Part shown: positions 47,323 through 55,780 of the stretch, in pieces
Position numbering within the stretch: the first letter of the stretch is position 1
How the letters are laid out: each line of letters begins with the position of its first letter
Source: Mucilaginibacter sabulilitoris
Lineage (GTDB): Bacteria > Bacteroidota > Bacteroidia > Sphingobacteriales > Sphingobacteriaceae
Assembly: GCF_034262375.1 (NCBI RefSeq)
Contig: NZ_CP139558.1
Coordinates: forward strand, 1,798,001-1,862,000
Direction: 5' to 3'
Length of the DNA stretch: 64,000 nucleotides
Position numbers and translations under genes: made by a program
The notes under the pieces: generated by a model
What the model was told of the DNA's origin: nothing
The model's input: the letters and a program-made list of their open reading frames with translations, nothing else
Database searches by the model: none

Positions 47323-47382
47323 TTATTCACAAAAACCAACTTTTCCACATTATAGACATTTGTGGAAAACCTTTGTGGAAAA
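47323..47382. promoter_or_regulatory. Cluster of four DnaA-box matches upstream of ftsZ
   Basis: TTATTCACA (47323-47331, plus), TTTTCCACA (47341-47349, plus), and TGTGGAAAA (47361-47369 and 47374-47382, that is TTTTCCACA on the minus strand) all fit the DnaA-box consensus TTWTNCACA. They lie in 60 bp, two in each orientation, 65 bp ahead of the ftsZ ATG. A possible -33 TTTG (47372-47375) and -7 TACGTTGG (47394-47401) overlap or follow the last box, so bound DnaA could control ftsZ. Binding is not shown. Confidence 0.65.
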
Positions 47383-47447
47383 AGTACTATTATTACGTTG
47401 GTAAAATCTAAAATTGGTTGAATCACATATAGCTGAAAACGAAGATT

Positions 47448-49046
47448 ATGCAGTTTGAGATGTTAAAAGAAAAATCGTCAATCATCAAAGTAATTGGTGT
47501 TGGCGGTGGCGGCGGTAACGCGGTAAACCATATGTACAGGCAGGGAATAACCGGTGTTGACTTTATAATTTGCAACACTGATGCCCAGGCGTTAGAGTTG
47601 AGTCCTATACCTAACAAGGTACAATTAGGCGCCAGCTTAACTGAAGGAATGGGTGCCGGTTCAATACCCGAGGTAGGCAAAAACTCAGCTATTGAAAATA
47701 TAGATGATATTAAGCAAATGCTGGGCGTAAATACCAAAATGCTGTTCATTACAGCTGGTATGGGTGGCGGTACCGGTACAGGTGCCAGCCCCATAATTGC
47801 CAAAGCGGCGCGTGAAATGGATATATTAACGGTTGGTATTATAACCACTCCATTTTCATTTGAAGGTAAACGCCGTAAAATGCAGGCTGATGCCGGTTTG
47901 GAAGAATTGAAAAAATATGTCGATTCGTTCCTGGTAATATCAAACGACAGGCTTCGCCAGATATTTGGGAACTTAACCATGAGTTCGGCATTTGCGCAGG
48001 CCGATAATATATTAACCACTGCCGCCAAGGGTATTGCCGAGATCATAACCTTACCAGGTTATATCAACGTTGACTTTAAGGACGTGCGCACTGTAATGAA
48101 AGACAGCGGCGTGTCCATCATGGGCAGCTGCACTGCCGAAGGAGAGAGCCGTGCTTTAAAGGCTGTTGAAGGCGCGCTGGCATCACCGCTGTTAAAGGAT
48201 AATGAAATTGAAGGTGCACGTTATATATTACTGAACATTAGCTCCGGAACCCGCGAGGTAACCATGGATGAAGTAAGTGTTATTACCGATTACATACAGG
48301 AAGAGGCCGGTTTGGCTGCCGATTTGATATGGGGTAACTGCGTTGATGAAAACCTGGGCGACCAATTATCTGTAACCATCATCGCTACCGGTTTCCAAAC
48401 TAAGGACGAGCGCGAAAAAGAGAACAACAACAAAAAGATCATATCTATGCTGGAGCCAGAGGCTAAACCTTTGGTAAAACCGGTAAATGAATTTATTAAT
48501 CCGGTAAAAGCTAACGCCGCAGCCGAACCTTACATTAAACAAAAGGATGAGCCAAAACAAACCGGCTTGTTTGATATGTTTGCCCGCTCCGAAGAAAAGG
48601 AAGAGGTAGTAATGCGGTATAACCTGGACGAAGAGGAAGCTGAAGAAGAAAATGAGCCGGATACCGCGGGTTTCACCTTTAAAATGAGCGAACCTGAGTC
48701 GTATGCGCCGGTTAAAGAAGAAAGAATGCCCGAACCACCGGCACCGGCTCCAGAGCCAGAACCGGTAATTGGCGCCGATGATCATAAAACAAATGAATCA
48801 ATTGAGGAGCAGCTGAAAAAATCGCGTGAGCGTATCATGCGCCTTAAAGATCTGAGCATGAAACTGCGCAGCGGCAACATACAAGAACTTGAAAACGTGC
48901 CGGCTTATAAGCGTAAAGAGATAGCATTACAGGAAACCCCGCAATCTGACGAAAGCCAGATCTCCAGGTTTAGCCTGATGCCTGATAACGAAGGCAATAC
49001 TGAGATCCGCAAAAACAATTCGTTTTTGCATGATAATGCGGATTAG
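47448..49046 (+). CDS. ftsZ: Cell division GTPase FtsZ
   Basis: Tubulin-like GTPase that forms the Z ring. The GTPase core (about residues 1-320) has IKVIGVGGGGGNAVNHM, the signature GGGTGTG (126-132), TVGIITTPFSFEGKRR, and the T7 loop region NVDFKDVRTVM. A long acidic, Pro-rich tail (about 330-532, with PEPPAPAPEPEPV) follows, which makes it 532 residues against 383 in Escherichia coli; long tails are common in Bacteroidota. An FtsA-binding end peptide is not obvious. A terminator follows at 49104-49151. Confidence 0.97.
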   Translation: MQFEMLKEKSSIIKVIGVGGGGGNAVNHMYRQGITGVDFIICNTDAQALELSPIPNKVQLGASLTEGMGAGSIPEVGKNSAIENIDDIKQMLGVNTKMLFITAGMGGGTGTGASPIIAKAAREMDILTVGIITTPFSFEGKRRKMQADAGLEELKKYVDSFLVISNDRLRQIFGNLTMSSAFAQADNILTTAAKGIAEIITLPGYINVDFKDVRTVMKDSGVSIMGSCTAEGESRALKAVEGALASPLLKDNEIEGARYILLNISSGTREVTMDEVSVITDYIQEEAGLAADLIWGNCVDENLGDQLSVTIIATGFQTKDEREKENNNKKIISMLEPEAKPLVKPVNEFINPVKANAAAEPYIKQKDEPKQTGLFDMFARSEEKEEVVMRYNLDEEEAEEENEPDTAGFTFKMSEPESYAPVKEERMPEPPAPAPEPEPVIGADDHKTNESIEEQLKKSRERIMRLKDLSMKLRSGNIQELENVPAYKRKEIALQETPQSDESQISRFSLMPDNEGNTEIRKNNSFLHDNAD

Positions 49047-49103
49047 TGTGGAGGGCCAGGACTGTTAGACTTAAGAATCAAGAAACAAAACCACAACAAT
49101 AAA

Positions 49104-49151
49104 GACAGGAAAGTTATCATGAGAAAAATCTTAGATAGCTTTCCTGTTTTT
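49104..49151 (+). terminator. Terminator of the dcw cluster after ftsZ
   Basis: ACAGGAAAG (49105-49113) with TATC pairs with GATA and CTTTCCTGT (49139-49147), then TTTTTGTTT. It marks the end of the division cluster. Confidence 0.8.
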
Positions 49152-49283
49152 GTTTAAAGTGAATGGTATTTCTAAAAGCCGTGATTCTTTTATCTGATAA
49201 TCTTGTTTCTTTATCCTGATTCTTGATTCTAATAGTCTTGAATCTTTCCCATAAGTTATAAGCTATTCTAAAAAGTTATAGCT

Positions 49284-49315
49284 ATTGTTGCAAGCAGGAT
49301 AAACGGCTATATTTG
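49284..49315 (+). promoter_or_regulatory. Promoter of the oxoamine synthase gene
   Basis: TATATTTG at 49308-49315 is a perfect TAnnTTTG, with ATTG at 49284-49287 exactly 20 bp before it. The expected start of the transcript near 49322 leaves a leader of about 28 nt before the TTG start codon, which supports that unusual start. Confidence 0.75.
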
Positions 49316-49349
49316 TATTTTTAATAACTATCTAAAAAAGCGTACAATT

Positions 49350-50594
49350 TTGGATTTATTTGATAAAATAACAAAAAGTTTGGGTGGCCCTATCGGTCAG
49401 CACCAAAAATGGTCACATGGTTATTTTTCATTTCCTAAGCTGGAAGGGGAGATCGGGCCGCATATGCAGTTTAATGGCAAAGATCATTTGATCTGGAGCC
49501 TGAACAATTACCTGGGTTTGGCCAATCATCCCGAAGTAAGGCAAGCCGATGCACAGGCTGCAGCCGATTATGGAATGGCTTATCCTATGGGCGCCCGCAT
49601 GATGTCTGGTAACTCTGTGCATCACGAAGAGCTGGAGAACAACCTGGCTACTTTTGTGGGTAAACAAGCCGCTTTTTTACTGAACTATGGTTATCAGGGC
49701 ATGGTATCAATCATTGATTCGCTGGTTGACAGGAATGACGTGATTGTATATGATGCCGAATCGCATGCATGTATTATTGATGGTGTGCGCTTGCATATGG
49801 GTAAACGCTTTGTTTACCAGCACAATGATCTCGAAAGCTGCGAAAAGCAACTGGAACGCGCTACCCGTTTAGCCGAACAAACCGGCGGCGGCATATTGCT
49901 GATTACCGAAGGGGTTTTTGGCATGTCGGGCGTACAGGGCAAACTGAAAGAGATTGTTGAACTTAAAAAGAAATTTGATTTCCGTTTACTGGTTGATGAT
50001 GCGCATGGTTTTGGTACCATGGGTAAAACAGGCGCCGGTACCCACGAGGAGCAAGGTTGTATTGATGGTGTGGATGTGTACTTTGGTACTTTCGCAAAAT
50101 CAATGGCTGGCATTGGCGCTTTTGTGGCTGCCGATGAACAGATAATTCATTTCCTGCGTTATAATATGCGCTCGCAAACATTTGCAAAAGCTTTGCCTAT
50201 GCCAATGGTAATGGGGCTAAAAAAGCGTTTTGAACTGCTAAAATCAAAACCTGAGCTGCGCGAGAAACTTTGGTTAATCGCAACCACACTGCAAAAAGGT
50301 TTAAAAGAACGTGGTTTTGATTTAGGTATGAGCAATAGCATGGTTACCCCGGTATTTTTAAAAGGCGACCTGTACGAGGCTACCAGCCTTACCCGCGACC
50401 TGCGCGAGAACTATGGTATATTTTGCTCCATAGTAATTTACCCGGTTATTCCTAAAGGCTTAATTGTACTGCGTATAATACCTACCGCCGCTCATTCGTT
50501 GGACGACGTACAACGCACCCTTGATGCTTATAGCGAAATGGCTGAGAAACTGAAAGCAGGTTATTACAAAGAAAATAAACTGGAGATAGCATAA
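49350..50594 (+). CDS. Alpha-oxoamine synthase family PLP enzyme
   Basis: PLP-dependent condensation of an amino acid with an acyl-CoA, in the family of serine palmitoyltransferase, KBL and BioF. The 414 residues have LNNYLGLANHPEVR, the PLP-binding VDDAHGFGTMGKTGAG (215-230), and the Schiff-base lysine K250 in FGTFAKSMAGIG. It starts with TTG at 49350: no ATG lies in frame upstream after the mapped promoter, and the N-terminus MDLFDKITKSLGGP is plausible. Sphingolipid or sulfonolipid base synthesis would fit a Bacteroidota member, but the acyl and amino substrates cannot be read off. It lies just downstream of ftsZ, with its own promoter and terminator. Confidence 0.85.
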   Translation: MDLFDKITKSLGGPIGQHQKWSHGYFSFPKLEGEIGPHMQFNGKDHLIWSLNNYLGLANHPEVRQADAQAAADYGMAYPMGARMMSGNSVHHEELENNLATFVGKQAAFLLNYGYQGMVSIIDSLVDRNDVIVYDAESHACIIDGVRLHMGKRFVYQHNDLESCEKQLERATRLAEQTGGGILLITEGVFGMSGVQGKLKEIVELKKKFDFRLLVDDAHGFGTMGKTGAGTHEEQGCIDGVDVYFGTFAKSMAGIGAFVAADEQIIHFLRYNMRSQTFAKALPMPMVMGLKKRFELLKSKPELREKLWLIATTLQKGLKERGFDLGMSNSMVTPVFLKGDLYEATSLTRDLRENYGIFCSIVIYPVIPKGLIVLRIIPTAAHSLDDVQRTLDAYSEMAEKLKAGYYKENKLEIA

Positions 50595-50609
50595 TTGCTA
50601 TACACTAAT

Positions 50610-50648
50610 AAAAAAGAAAGGTCCCAATTTTTGGGGCCTTTCTTTTTT
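50610..50648 (+). terminator. Terminator after the oxoamine synthase gene
   Basis: AAAAAAGAAAGG (50610-50621) pairs with CCTTTCTTTTTT (50637-50648). The inner TCCCAA/TTGGGG extends the stem to a 3-nt loop. The T-run provides the release signal. Confidence 0.92.
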
Positions 50649-50767
50649 AATGATATTTGGTGAAAAAGCCTCAGAATATTTTATTGTTCAATTGTGCTCA
50701 CACTTTTTATTACCATATTTGTTATCAAACAGACTTAGACAATTTCATCTATTAATATAATATAAGC

Positions 50768-52504
50768 ATGCAAGAATTAGACCCCTCCGTTCTACAGAAA
50801 GTAAACACATGGCTTCATGGAAATTACGACGCTGATGTTAAACAGCAAATTCAAAAACTGCTTGACGATAAAGCGTATACAGAATTAACCGATTCCTTTT
50901 ACCGGGATCTTGAATTTGGAACTGGTGGTCTGCGTGGTATCATGGGACCAGGCTCAAACCGTATTAACAAGTACACCATTGGTGCTGCTACCCAGGGTTT
51001 GGCAAACTATCTGAAAAAAACATATCCCGGCGAAAAAATTAAGGTGGCTATTGCACACGACAGCCGTAACAATGCCGATTTTTTTGCGACCACTACTGCC
51101 GAGGTTTTTTCGGCAAATGGTATTCATGTGTATTATTTTGAAGCTCTGCGACCTACGCCGGAGCTTTCTTTCGCGGTGCGCCACTTGGGTTGCAAAAGCG
51201 GTGTAATGCTTACTGCATCGCATAACCCGAAGGAGTATAATGGTTATAAAGCTTATGGTGCCGATGGTGGCCAGTTTGTTGCACCGCATGATAAGGCCGT
51301 AATGGACGAAGTAGCCGCCATCAGCAGTATCGACGAGGTGAAGTTTAATCGCGTTGATGAAAATATTGAGGTAATTGGTAAGGAGATCGATGAGCTTTAC
51401 CTGACTGAGATCACGAAACTTTCCGTATCGCCCGAAGCTATCAAAAGGCAAAAGGATCTTAAGGTTGTTTACTCCCCAATTCACGGTACCGGCATTACCC
51501 TTACGCCAAAAGCGCTGGAGCTTTTCGGTTTTGAAAACGTGATCCTGGTTGATGAACAAACTACGCCAGATGGTAATTTTCCGACCGTAGTATATCCCAA
51601 CCCCGAAGAAAAAGAAGCTTTAACACTGGCTCTTAAAAAAGCGCAGGAAGTGGATGCCGACCTGGTACTGGCAACTGACCCGGATGCCGACCGTGTGGGT
51701 ATTGCGGTTAAAAACACCGAAAACGAATTTATATTGCTTAACGGAAACCAAACCGGGAGCATGCTCATCAATTACCTGTTAACTGCCTGGCAGGATAAAG
51801 GTAAACTTACCGGTAAGGAATATATTGTTAAAACCATTGTAACCTCAAACCTGATTGATGCTATAGCGAAAGCCAAAAATGTTACCTGTTTTAATACATT
51901 GACAGGCTTTAAATATATTGGCGAACTGATGACTCAATTACAAGGTAAGCAAACCTTTATAGGCGGTGGTGAAGAAAGCTACGGTTACCTGGTAGGCGAG
52001 CTGGTACGTGATAAGGATGCCGTTGTTTCAAGCGCGTTCATTGCCGAAATGACTGCCTATTATAAAGATAAAGGCAGCAGCCTTTTTGAAGCTCTGATTG
52101 ATACTTATGTACAATATGGTTTCTACAAAGAAAAGCTTATCTCTATTACCAAAAAAGGAAAAACCGGTGCCGAAGAGATTGTGGCGATGATGGAAAAATT
52201 CAGGACCAACCCGCCAACTACACTGGGTGGTTCGAAGGTGATTACTTTAAAAGATTACGAAAAACGAATAGAAACTGATCTGAACACCAACACTACCAAG
52301 GCTATCGAACTGCCAACATCTGATGTGCTGCAATTTATAACCGAAGATGGCAGCATTATTTCTGCCCGTCCATCAGGCACTGAGCCAAAAATTAAATTCT
52401 ATTGCAGTGTGAACGGAAAGCTGGCCAGTAAAGAAGCTTATCAGGAAACAGATAAGCAACTGGAGGCAAAAATTGACGGTATTATGAAAGACCTGGGAGT
52501 TTAA
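50768..52504 (+). CDS. Phosphoglucomutase/phosphomannomutase (alpha-D-phosphohexomutase)
   Basis: Interconverts hexose 1- and 6-phosphates. The 578 residues show FGTGGLRGIMGPG, the catalytic phosphoserine S151 in MLTASHNPKEYNGYK, the metal loop ATDPDADRVGIAV, the sugar loop GGGEESYGYLVG, and the phosphate loop ARPSGTEPKIKFY. The length is that of the long PgcA/PGM2-like group. Whether glucose, mannose or a pentose phosphate is preferred is uncertain. A terminator follows at 52523-52555. Confidence 0.94.
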   Translation: MQELDPSVLQKVNTWLHGNYDADVKQQIQKLLDDKAYTELTDSFYRDLEFGTGGLRGIMGPGSNRINKYTIGAATQGLANYLKKTYPGEKIKVAIAHDSRNNADFFATTTAEVFSANGIHVYYFEALRPTPELSFAVRHLGCKSGVMLTASHNPKEYNGYKAYGADGGQFVAPHDKAVMDEVAAISSIDEVKFNRVDENIEVIGKEIDELYLTEITKLSVSPEAIKRQKDLKVVYSPIHGTGITLTPKALELFGFENVILVDEQTTPDGNFPTVVYPNPEEKEALTLALKKAQEVDADLVLATDPDADRVGIAVKNTENEFILLNGNQTGSMLINYLLTAWQDKGKLTGKEYIVKTIVTSNLIDAIAKAKNVTCFNTLTGFKYIGELMTQLQGKQTFIGGGEESYGYLVGELVRDKDAVVSSAFIAEMTAYYKDKGSSLFEALIDTYVQYGFYKEKLISITKKGKTGAEEIVAMMEKFRTNPPTTLGGSKVITLKDYEKRIETDLNTNTTKAIELPTSDVLQFITEDGSIISARPSGTEPKIKFYCSVNGKLASKEAYQETDKQLEAKIDGIMKDLGV

Positions 52505-52522
52505 ACATATCTCCGGTATAAA

Positions 52523-52560
52523 ACAAAAAGGCGTTCCGAAAGATCGCCTTTTTGTTGTTT
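52523..52560 (+). terminator. Terminator after the phosphohexomutase gene
   Basis: ACAAAAAGGCG (52523-52533) pairs exactly with CGCCTTTTTGT (52545-52555) around an 11-nt loop, followed by TGTTTTTG. Confidence 0.88.
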
Positions 52561-52570
52561 TTGAACTTTT

Positions 52571-52655
52571 CTGGTGCCATCATGCTGAGCGTCGTCGAAG
52601 CATGGTGCATGGGCCTCTACACACGATCCTTCGACAAGCTCAGGATGACGGCCGG
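52571..52655. repeat. REP-like palindrome (CATGCTGAGC...GCTCAGGATGAC type)
   Basis: The left arm CCATCATGCTGAGCGTCGTC (from 52577) continues into GAAGCATGG. It pairs imperfectly with the right arm CCTTCGACAAGCTCAGGATG (52628-52647). The loop holds GTGCATGGGCCTCTACACAC. The wording is that of the widespread extragenic palindrome found downstream of genes in many bacteria. It lies directly after a terminator, the usual place for such elements. Confidence 0.75.
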
Positions 52656-52744
52656 CCCTGCTAAAACCTTTTAAAAATAAATTTTAATATCTTTCGGATA
52701 ACCAAAGCCTTTTATATTTTTACAGTTACCATTAACAAATCTGT

Positions 52745-54178
52745 ATGCTTACCAGAAGACACTTTATAAAATTAAACGGCATTGCAACTGCGGGCCTGAG
52801 CCTTGGGCTTACGCCATCGTTGTTTGCCAGTACTTTACCTGCATTTGAAAGCCAGCGACCAAAACTGGCCGACCGTAAATTCACCAGCAAAGCGGTAGAG
52901 GCCATTATACAAAAAGTAAAAAAGGATATTAAAGATCCGGAACTTGCCTGGCTTTTTGAAAACTGCTATCCAAATACCCTGGATACTACAGTGAACTATT
53001 CAGAAGAGGGCGGTAAGCCTGATACCTTTGTAATTACAGGCGATATTAACGCCATGTGGATGCGCGATTCATCAGCGCAGGTTTGGCCCTATCTTCCGCT
53101 CATCAAGACAGATCCGGCGCTTAAAAAGCTTATCCAGGGGGTGCTGAGCCGCCAGGCGAAATGTGTGCAGATTGATCCTTATGCCAATGCCTTTAACCAG
53201 GGGCCGACCGGCAGCGAATGGGATACCGACCGCACCGATATGAAGCCCGAGCTGCATGAACGCAAATGGGAAATAGATTCATTATGCTACCCGGTAAGGC
53301 TTGCCTATAACTATTGGAAAATAAGCGGCGACACTGGATTCTTTGATCAAAGTTGGCAAAAGGCAGGTAAAATTATACTGAATACTTTTAAAGAACAGCA
53401 GCGCAAAGAAGGAAAAGGACCTTATCATTTTCAACGTAAAACCGAAACCGCATCAGATACTGCCCCTAACAGGGGGTATGGTAACCCGGTTAAGCCAGTT
53501 GGGTTAATCTGCTCCATATTCCGCCCTTCGGATGATGCAACTATTTATCCGTTCCTTATCCCGTCAAATTATTTTGCGGTTACCAGCCTCAACCAGATGG
53601 CCGAAATGTATGCTACCATCGGTAATGATAACACTACGGCGGCCGCCTGCAAAGCGCTGGCAACTGAGGTTGACGCTGCGCTGAAAAAATACGCGGTGGC
53701 ACAGCACCCGAAATATGGCCAAATTTTGGCTTTTGAGGTTGACGGATACGGTAACCAGCTTTTTATGGACGATTCAAACGTGCCGAGCCTGCTGGCGCTG
53801 CCATATCTCGACTCCTTGCCGGTAACTGATGTGCTGTACCAAAACACGCGCAAGTTTGTTTTAAGTGAGGATAATCCATACTTCTTCAAAGGCAAAATAG
53901 CCGAAGGCATTGGCGGCCCACATGTGGGTATAGGTTATATATGGCCTATGGCTATTATTATGCGTGGATTAACATCAAATAACAAGGATGAGATTACAGA
54001 ATGCCTTAAAATGTTAAAAACCACACATGCAGGTACGGGCTTTATGCATGAGTCGTTTAATAAGGATAACGCATCTGACTTTACACGTAAGTGGTTTGCA
54101 TGGGCCAATACTTTATTTGGAGAACTGATTATAAAAATACATCAGCATTACCCCGATATATTGCAAAAAACCATTTAA
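52745..54178 (+). CDS. GH125 exo-alpha-1,6-mannosidase-like protein
   Basis: Metal-independent exo-acting alpha-mannosidase of family GH125, exported. The 477 residues begin with a twin-arginine-like signal (MLTRRHFIKLNGIATAGLSL). The core contains TGDINAMWMRDSSAQVWPYL, DRTDMKPELHERKWEIDSLC and GIGGPHVGIGYIWPM, characteristic of GH125; the acid and base residues probably lie in the MRDSS and KWEIDS/GIGGPHVG segments. The substrate would be alpha-1,6-linked mannose of N-glycans or fungal mannan. No polysaccharide-utilisation genes are next to it. Confidence 0.9.
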   Translation: MLTRRHFIKLNGIATAGLSLGLTPSLFASTLPAFESQRPKLADRKFTSKAVEAIIQKVKKDIKDPELAWLFENCYPNTLDTTVNYSEEGGKPDTFVITGDINAMWMRDSSAQVWPYLPLIKTDPALKKLIQGVLSRQAKCVQIDPYANAFNQGPTGSEWDTDRTDMKPELHERKWEIDSLCYPVRLAYNYWKISGDTGFFDQSWQKAGKIILNTFKEQQRKEGKGPYHFQRKTETASDTAPNRGYGNPVKPVGLICSIFRPSDDATIYPFLIPSNYFAVTSLNQMAEMYATIGNDNTTAAACKALATEVDAALKKYAVAQHPKYGQILAFEVDGYGNQLFMDDSNVPSLLALPYLDSLPVTDVLYQNTRKFVLSEDNPYFFKGKIAEGIGGPHVGIGYIWPMAIIMRGLTSNNKDEITECLKMLKTTHAGTGFMHESFNKDNASDFTRKWFAWANTLFGELIIKIHQHYPDILQKTI

Positions 54179-54486
54179 TAGGTTTTAATATATGAATATT
54201 GTTGAAATGTGATTTATTTAAGTTTAAAATATATGAAATATTATTTTTAAATAAGTTATTTAATTTATTGTAATTATTAATAAAATATTATTGAAAGTAT
54301 TTTTAAACTTAATGTTTTTAATATGATATAACTTGATAGTAAATACTGTTAAAGCTTGTAAAATGTGGAAAAAAAGCACTTTTAAGGCAGTATTTTTTTA
54401 CTTCAAAAATTTTTAATTAAAAAAAAACATTATAGATTAGCTTAAATTAAAACAATAAACCTCAATAATTTAAAAGGAGTAATTAA
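54179..54486. other. Very AT-rich leader region before the Hc1 gene
   Basis: The 308 bp are almost entirely A and T with long homopolymer runs. No gene or clear repeat is seen. It must include the promoter of the Hc1-like gene; the only firm signal is the ribosome binding site AGGAG at 54475-54479. The composition would favour binding of nucleoid proteins. Confidence 0.6.
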
Positions 54487-54669
54487 ATGAAAAAATTTAC
54501 TGAAGTAAAAGAGCTCGTAGCATCTTTGGAAGCTGACGCCGACAAATTCTACAACAAAGGAAACAGCGCTGCCGGAACCCGTGTTCGTAAAGGCATGCAA
54601 GATCTTAAAAACCTGGCACAGGCTATCCGTCTGGAAGTGCAGGAAGCGAAAAATAAAGAAGTTAAGTAA
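54487..54669 (+). CDS. Histone H1-like (Hc1-type) nucleoid protein
   Basis: A 60-residue, helix-forming, lysine-rich protein of the bacterial Hc1 family, expected to bind DNA in the nucleoid. Typical of the family in Bacteroidota are MKKFTEVKELVASLEADADK, GNSAAGTRVRKGMQDLKNLA, and the basic tail. Unlike chlamydial Hc1 it lacks a long alanine/lysine tail. A strong ribosome binding site and a perfect terminator suggest a short, abundant monocistronic mRNA. Confidence 0.88.
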   Translation: MKKFTEVKELVASLEADADKFYNKGNSAAGTRVRKGMQDLKNLAQAIRLEVQEAKNKEVK

Positions 54670-54687
54670 GATTTTTCTTATTCCAAT

Positions 54688-54719
54688 AAAAAACCCGGTT
54701 AGTGATAACCGGGTTTTTT
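54688..54719. terminator. Perfect 14-bp bidirectional terminator between Hc1 and dapA
   Basis: AAAAAACCCGGTTA (54688-54701), loop GTGA, TAACCGGGTTTTTT (54706-54719). It serves the rightward Hc1 gene and the leftward dapA gene, which ends at 54722. Confidence 0.95.
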
Positions 54720-54721
54720 AT

Positions 54722-55597
54722 TTAAAACTTTTTTGTTTCCTGTATAATGAGCTCTTCGGTGGCGGCGCTTACAGGCACCAGCGGCAGCCGTAAATGATCG
54801 CCGCAAACACTCAGATGTTTTAATGAGCATTTAGCGCCGGCAGGGTTACCCTCAACAAACATAAGCCTTGTAAATTCAATAAGACTGGAGTGTATTTTTT
54901 GAGCTGCTTTATAATCGTTGTTAAGCAGCAACTGTACCATTACCGATAGTGGTTTGGGTAAAGCATTGCCAATAACCGAAATTACCCCCACAGCTCCCAG
55001 CGCCATCATAGGCAGGGTAACCGGATCGTCGCCAGAAATTACCAAAAATTCTTCCGGTTTATCGCGCATCAGTTGGTTAAACAAGTCGAAATTACCCGAA
55101 GCTTCCTTAATGCCTATGATATTCTTAAAATCGCGGGCCAAACGAACGGTAGTAGCTGCACTTACAGTGCTGCCTGTACGGCTTGGTACGTTATATAAAA
55201 TTATAGGAAGCGGTGTAGCCTGCGCTATAGCTTTATAGTGCTGGTAAATACCCTCCTGGGTTGGCTTATTATAATGCGGGCTTGATGATAGTATAGCATC
55301 ATAATCGGCAACGTCAAATTCTTTTACTTGTTCAACTACCTCATGAGTATTATTACCACCTATACCGGCAACCAGTGTTACGCGCTTATTTACAATCTTT
55401 GCTGTAAATTCCCACACTTGCTTTCGTTCGCTGGCATTCAATGTGGCGCTCTCGCCTGTTGTACCTAATGATACAAGGTATTGCACCCCGCCATCAATCA
55501 AATGTTCAATAAGATTTTTTAAACCTTCGAAGTCAATTTGCCCATCCGCCTGAAAAGGGGTCACCATGGCTACCCCTGTTCCGTAAAATTTATTCAT
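54722..55597 (-). CDS. dapA: 4-hydroxy-tetrahydrodipicolinate synthase
   Basis: Condenses pyruvate with aspartate semialdehyde in lysine and diaminopimelate synthesis. The 291 residues show GTGVAMVTPF, the SLGTTGESATL substrate loop, LYNVPSRTG with the catalytic tyrosine, and the Schiff-base lysine in IIGIKEASGNF. Its product feeds the meso-diaminopimelate used by MurE in this window. It is leftward, with a repeat-rich spacer upstream. Confidence 0.96.
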   Translation of the reverse strand: MNKFYGTGVAMVTPFQADGQIDFEGLKNLIEHLIDGGVQYLVSLGTTGESATLNASERKQVWEFTAKIVNKRVTLVAGIGGNNTHEVVEQVKEFDVADYDAILSSSPHYNKPTQEGIYQHYKAIAQATPLPIILYNVPSRTGSTVSAATTVRLARDFKNIIGIKEASGNFDLFNQLMRDKPEEFLVISGDDPVTLPMMALGAVGVISVIGNALPKPLSVMVQLLLNNDYKAAQKIHSSLIEFTRLMFVEGNPAGAKCSLKHLSVCGDHLRLPLVPVSAATEELIIQETKKF

Positions 55598-55630
55598 GAT
55601 TAAAATTAAAGGATGCTAATATAGTGAGAT

Positions 55631-55780
55631 AGTATCAAGTAGCCGGTATCAAGTATCAAGATTTTGAAAATAGTATCGAATAGCCAGTATCGGGTAGCAA
55701 GATTTTAGTATCCGCGGTAATAGAATTTCCTGTTACCGATAGTGGAGAACGAAGCTGGTCTTGATACTAAAATCTTGTTA
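55631..55780. repeat. Tandem and inverted copies of the GTATCAAGTAG-family repeat
   Basis: AGTATCAAGTAGCCGGTATC with AAGTATCAAGATTTTG (55631-55666) is repeated imperfectly as AGTATCGAATAGCCAGTATC with GGGTAGCAAGATTTTAG (55672-55708). An inverted piece, TCTTGATACTAAAATCTTG, lies at 55759-55777. It occupies the spacer between the dapA start and the end of the DUF5686 gene. Confidence 0.75.

Larger units (their letters stand above)
49047..49349. other. Spacer between ftsZ and the oxoamine synthase gene
   Basis: The 303 bp contain the ftsZ terminator (49104-49151), repeat copies AGAATCAAGA (49074) and TCTTGATTCT (49221), a further CTGATTCTTGATTC-type string, and the promoter at 49284-49315. No gene is seen. 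Confidence 0.7.

Noticed and set aside
47323..47382. Replication origin at the DnaA-box cluster
   Set aside because: There is no dnaA, dnaN or clear AT-rich unwinding element next to it, and it lies within the division cluster; a regulatory role at ftsZ is simpler.
47423..48046. Minus-strand open frame (207 codons) opposite ftsZ
   Set aside because: It is antisense to the conserved GTPase domain of FtsZ and has no independent support.
50954..51559. Minus-strand open frame (201 codons) opposite the phosphohexomutase
   Set aside because: It mirrors a conserved enzyme and has no recognisable domain; codon bias on the plus strand explains it.
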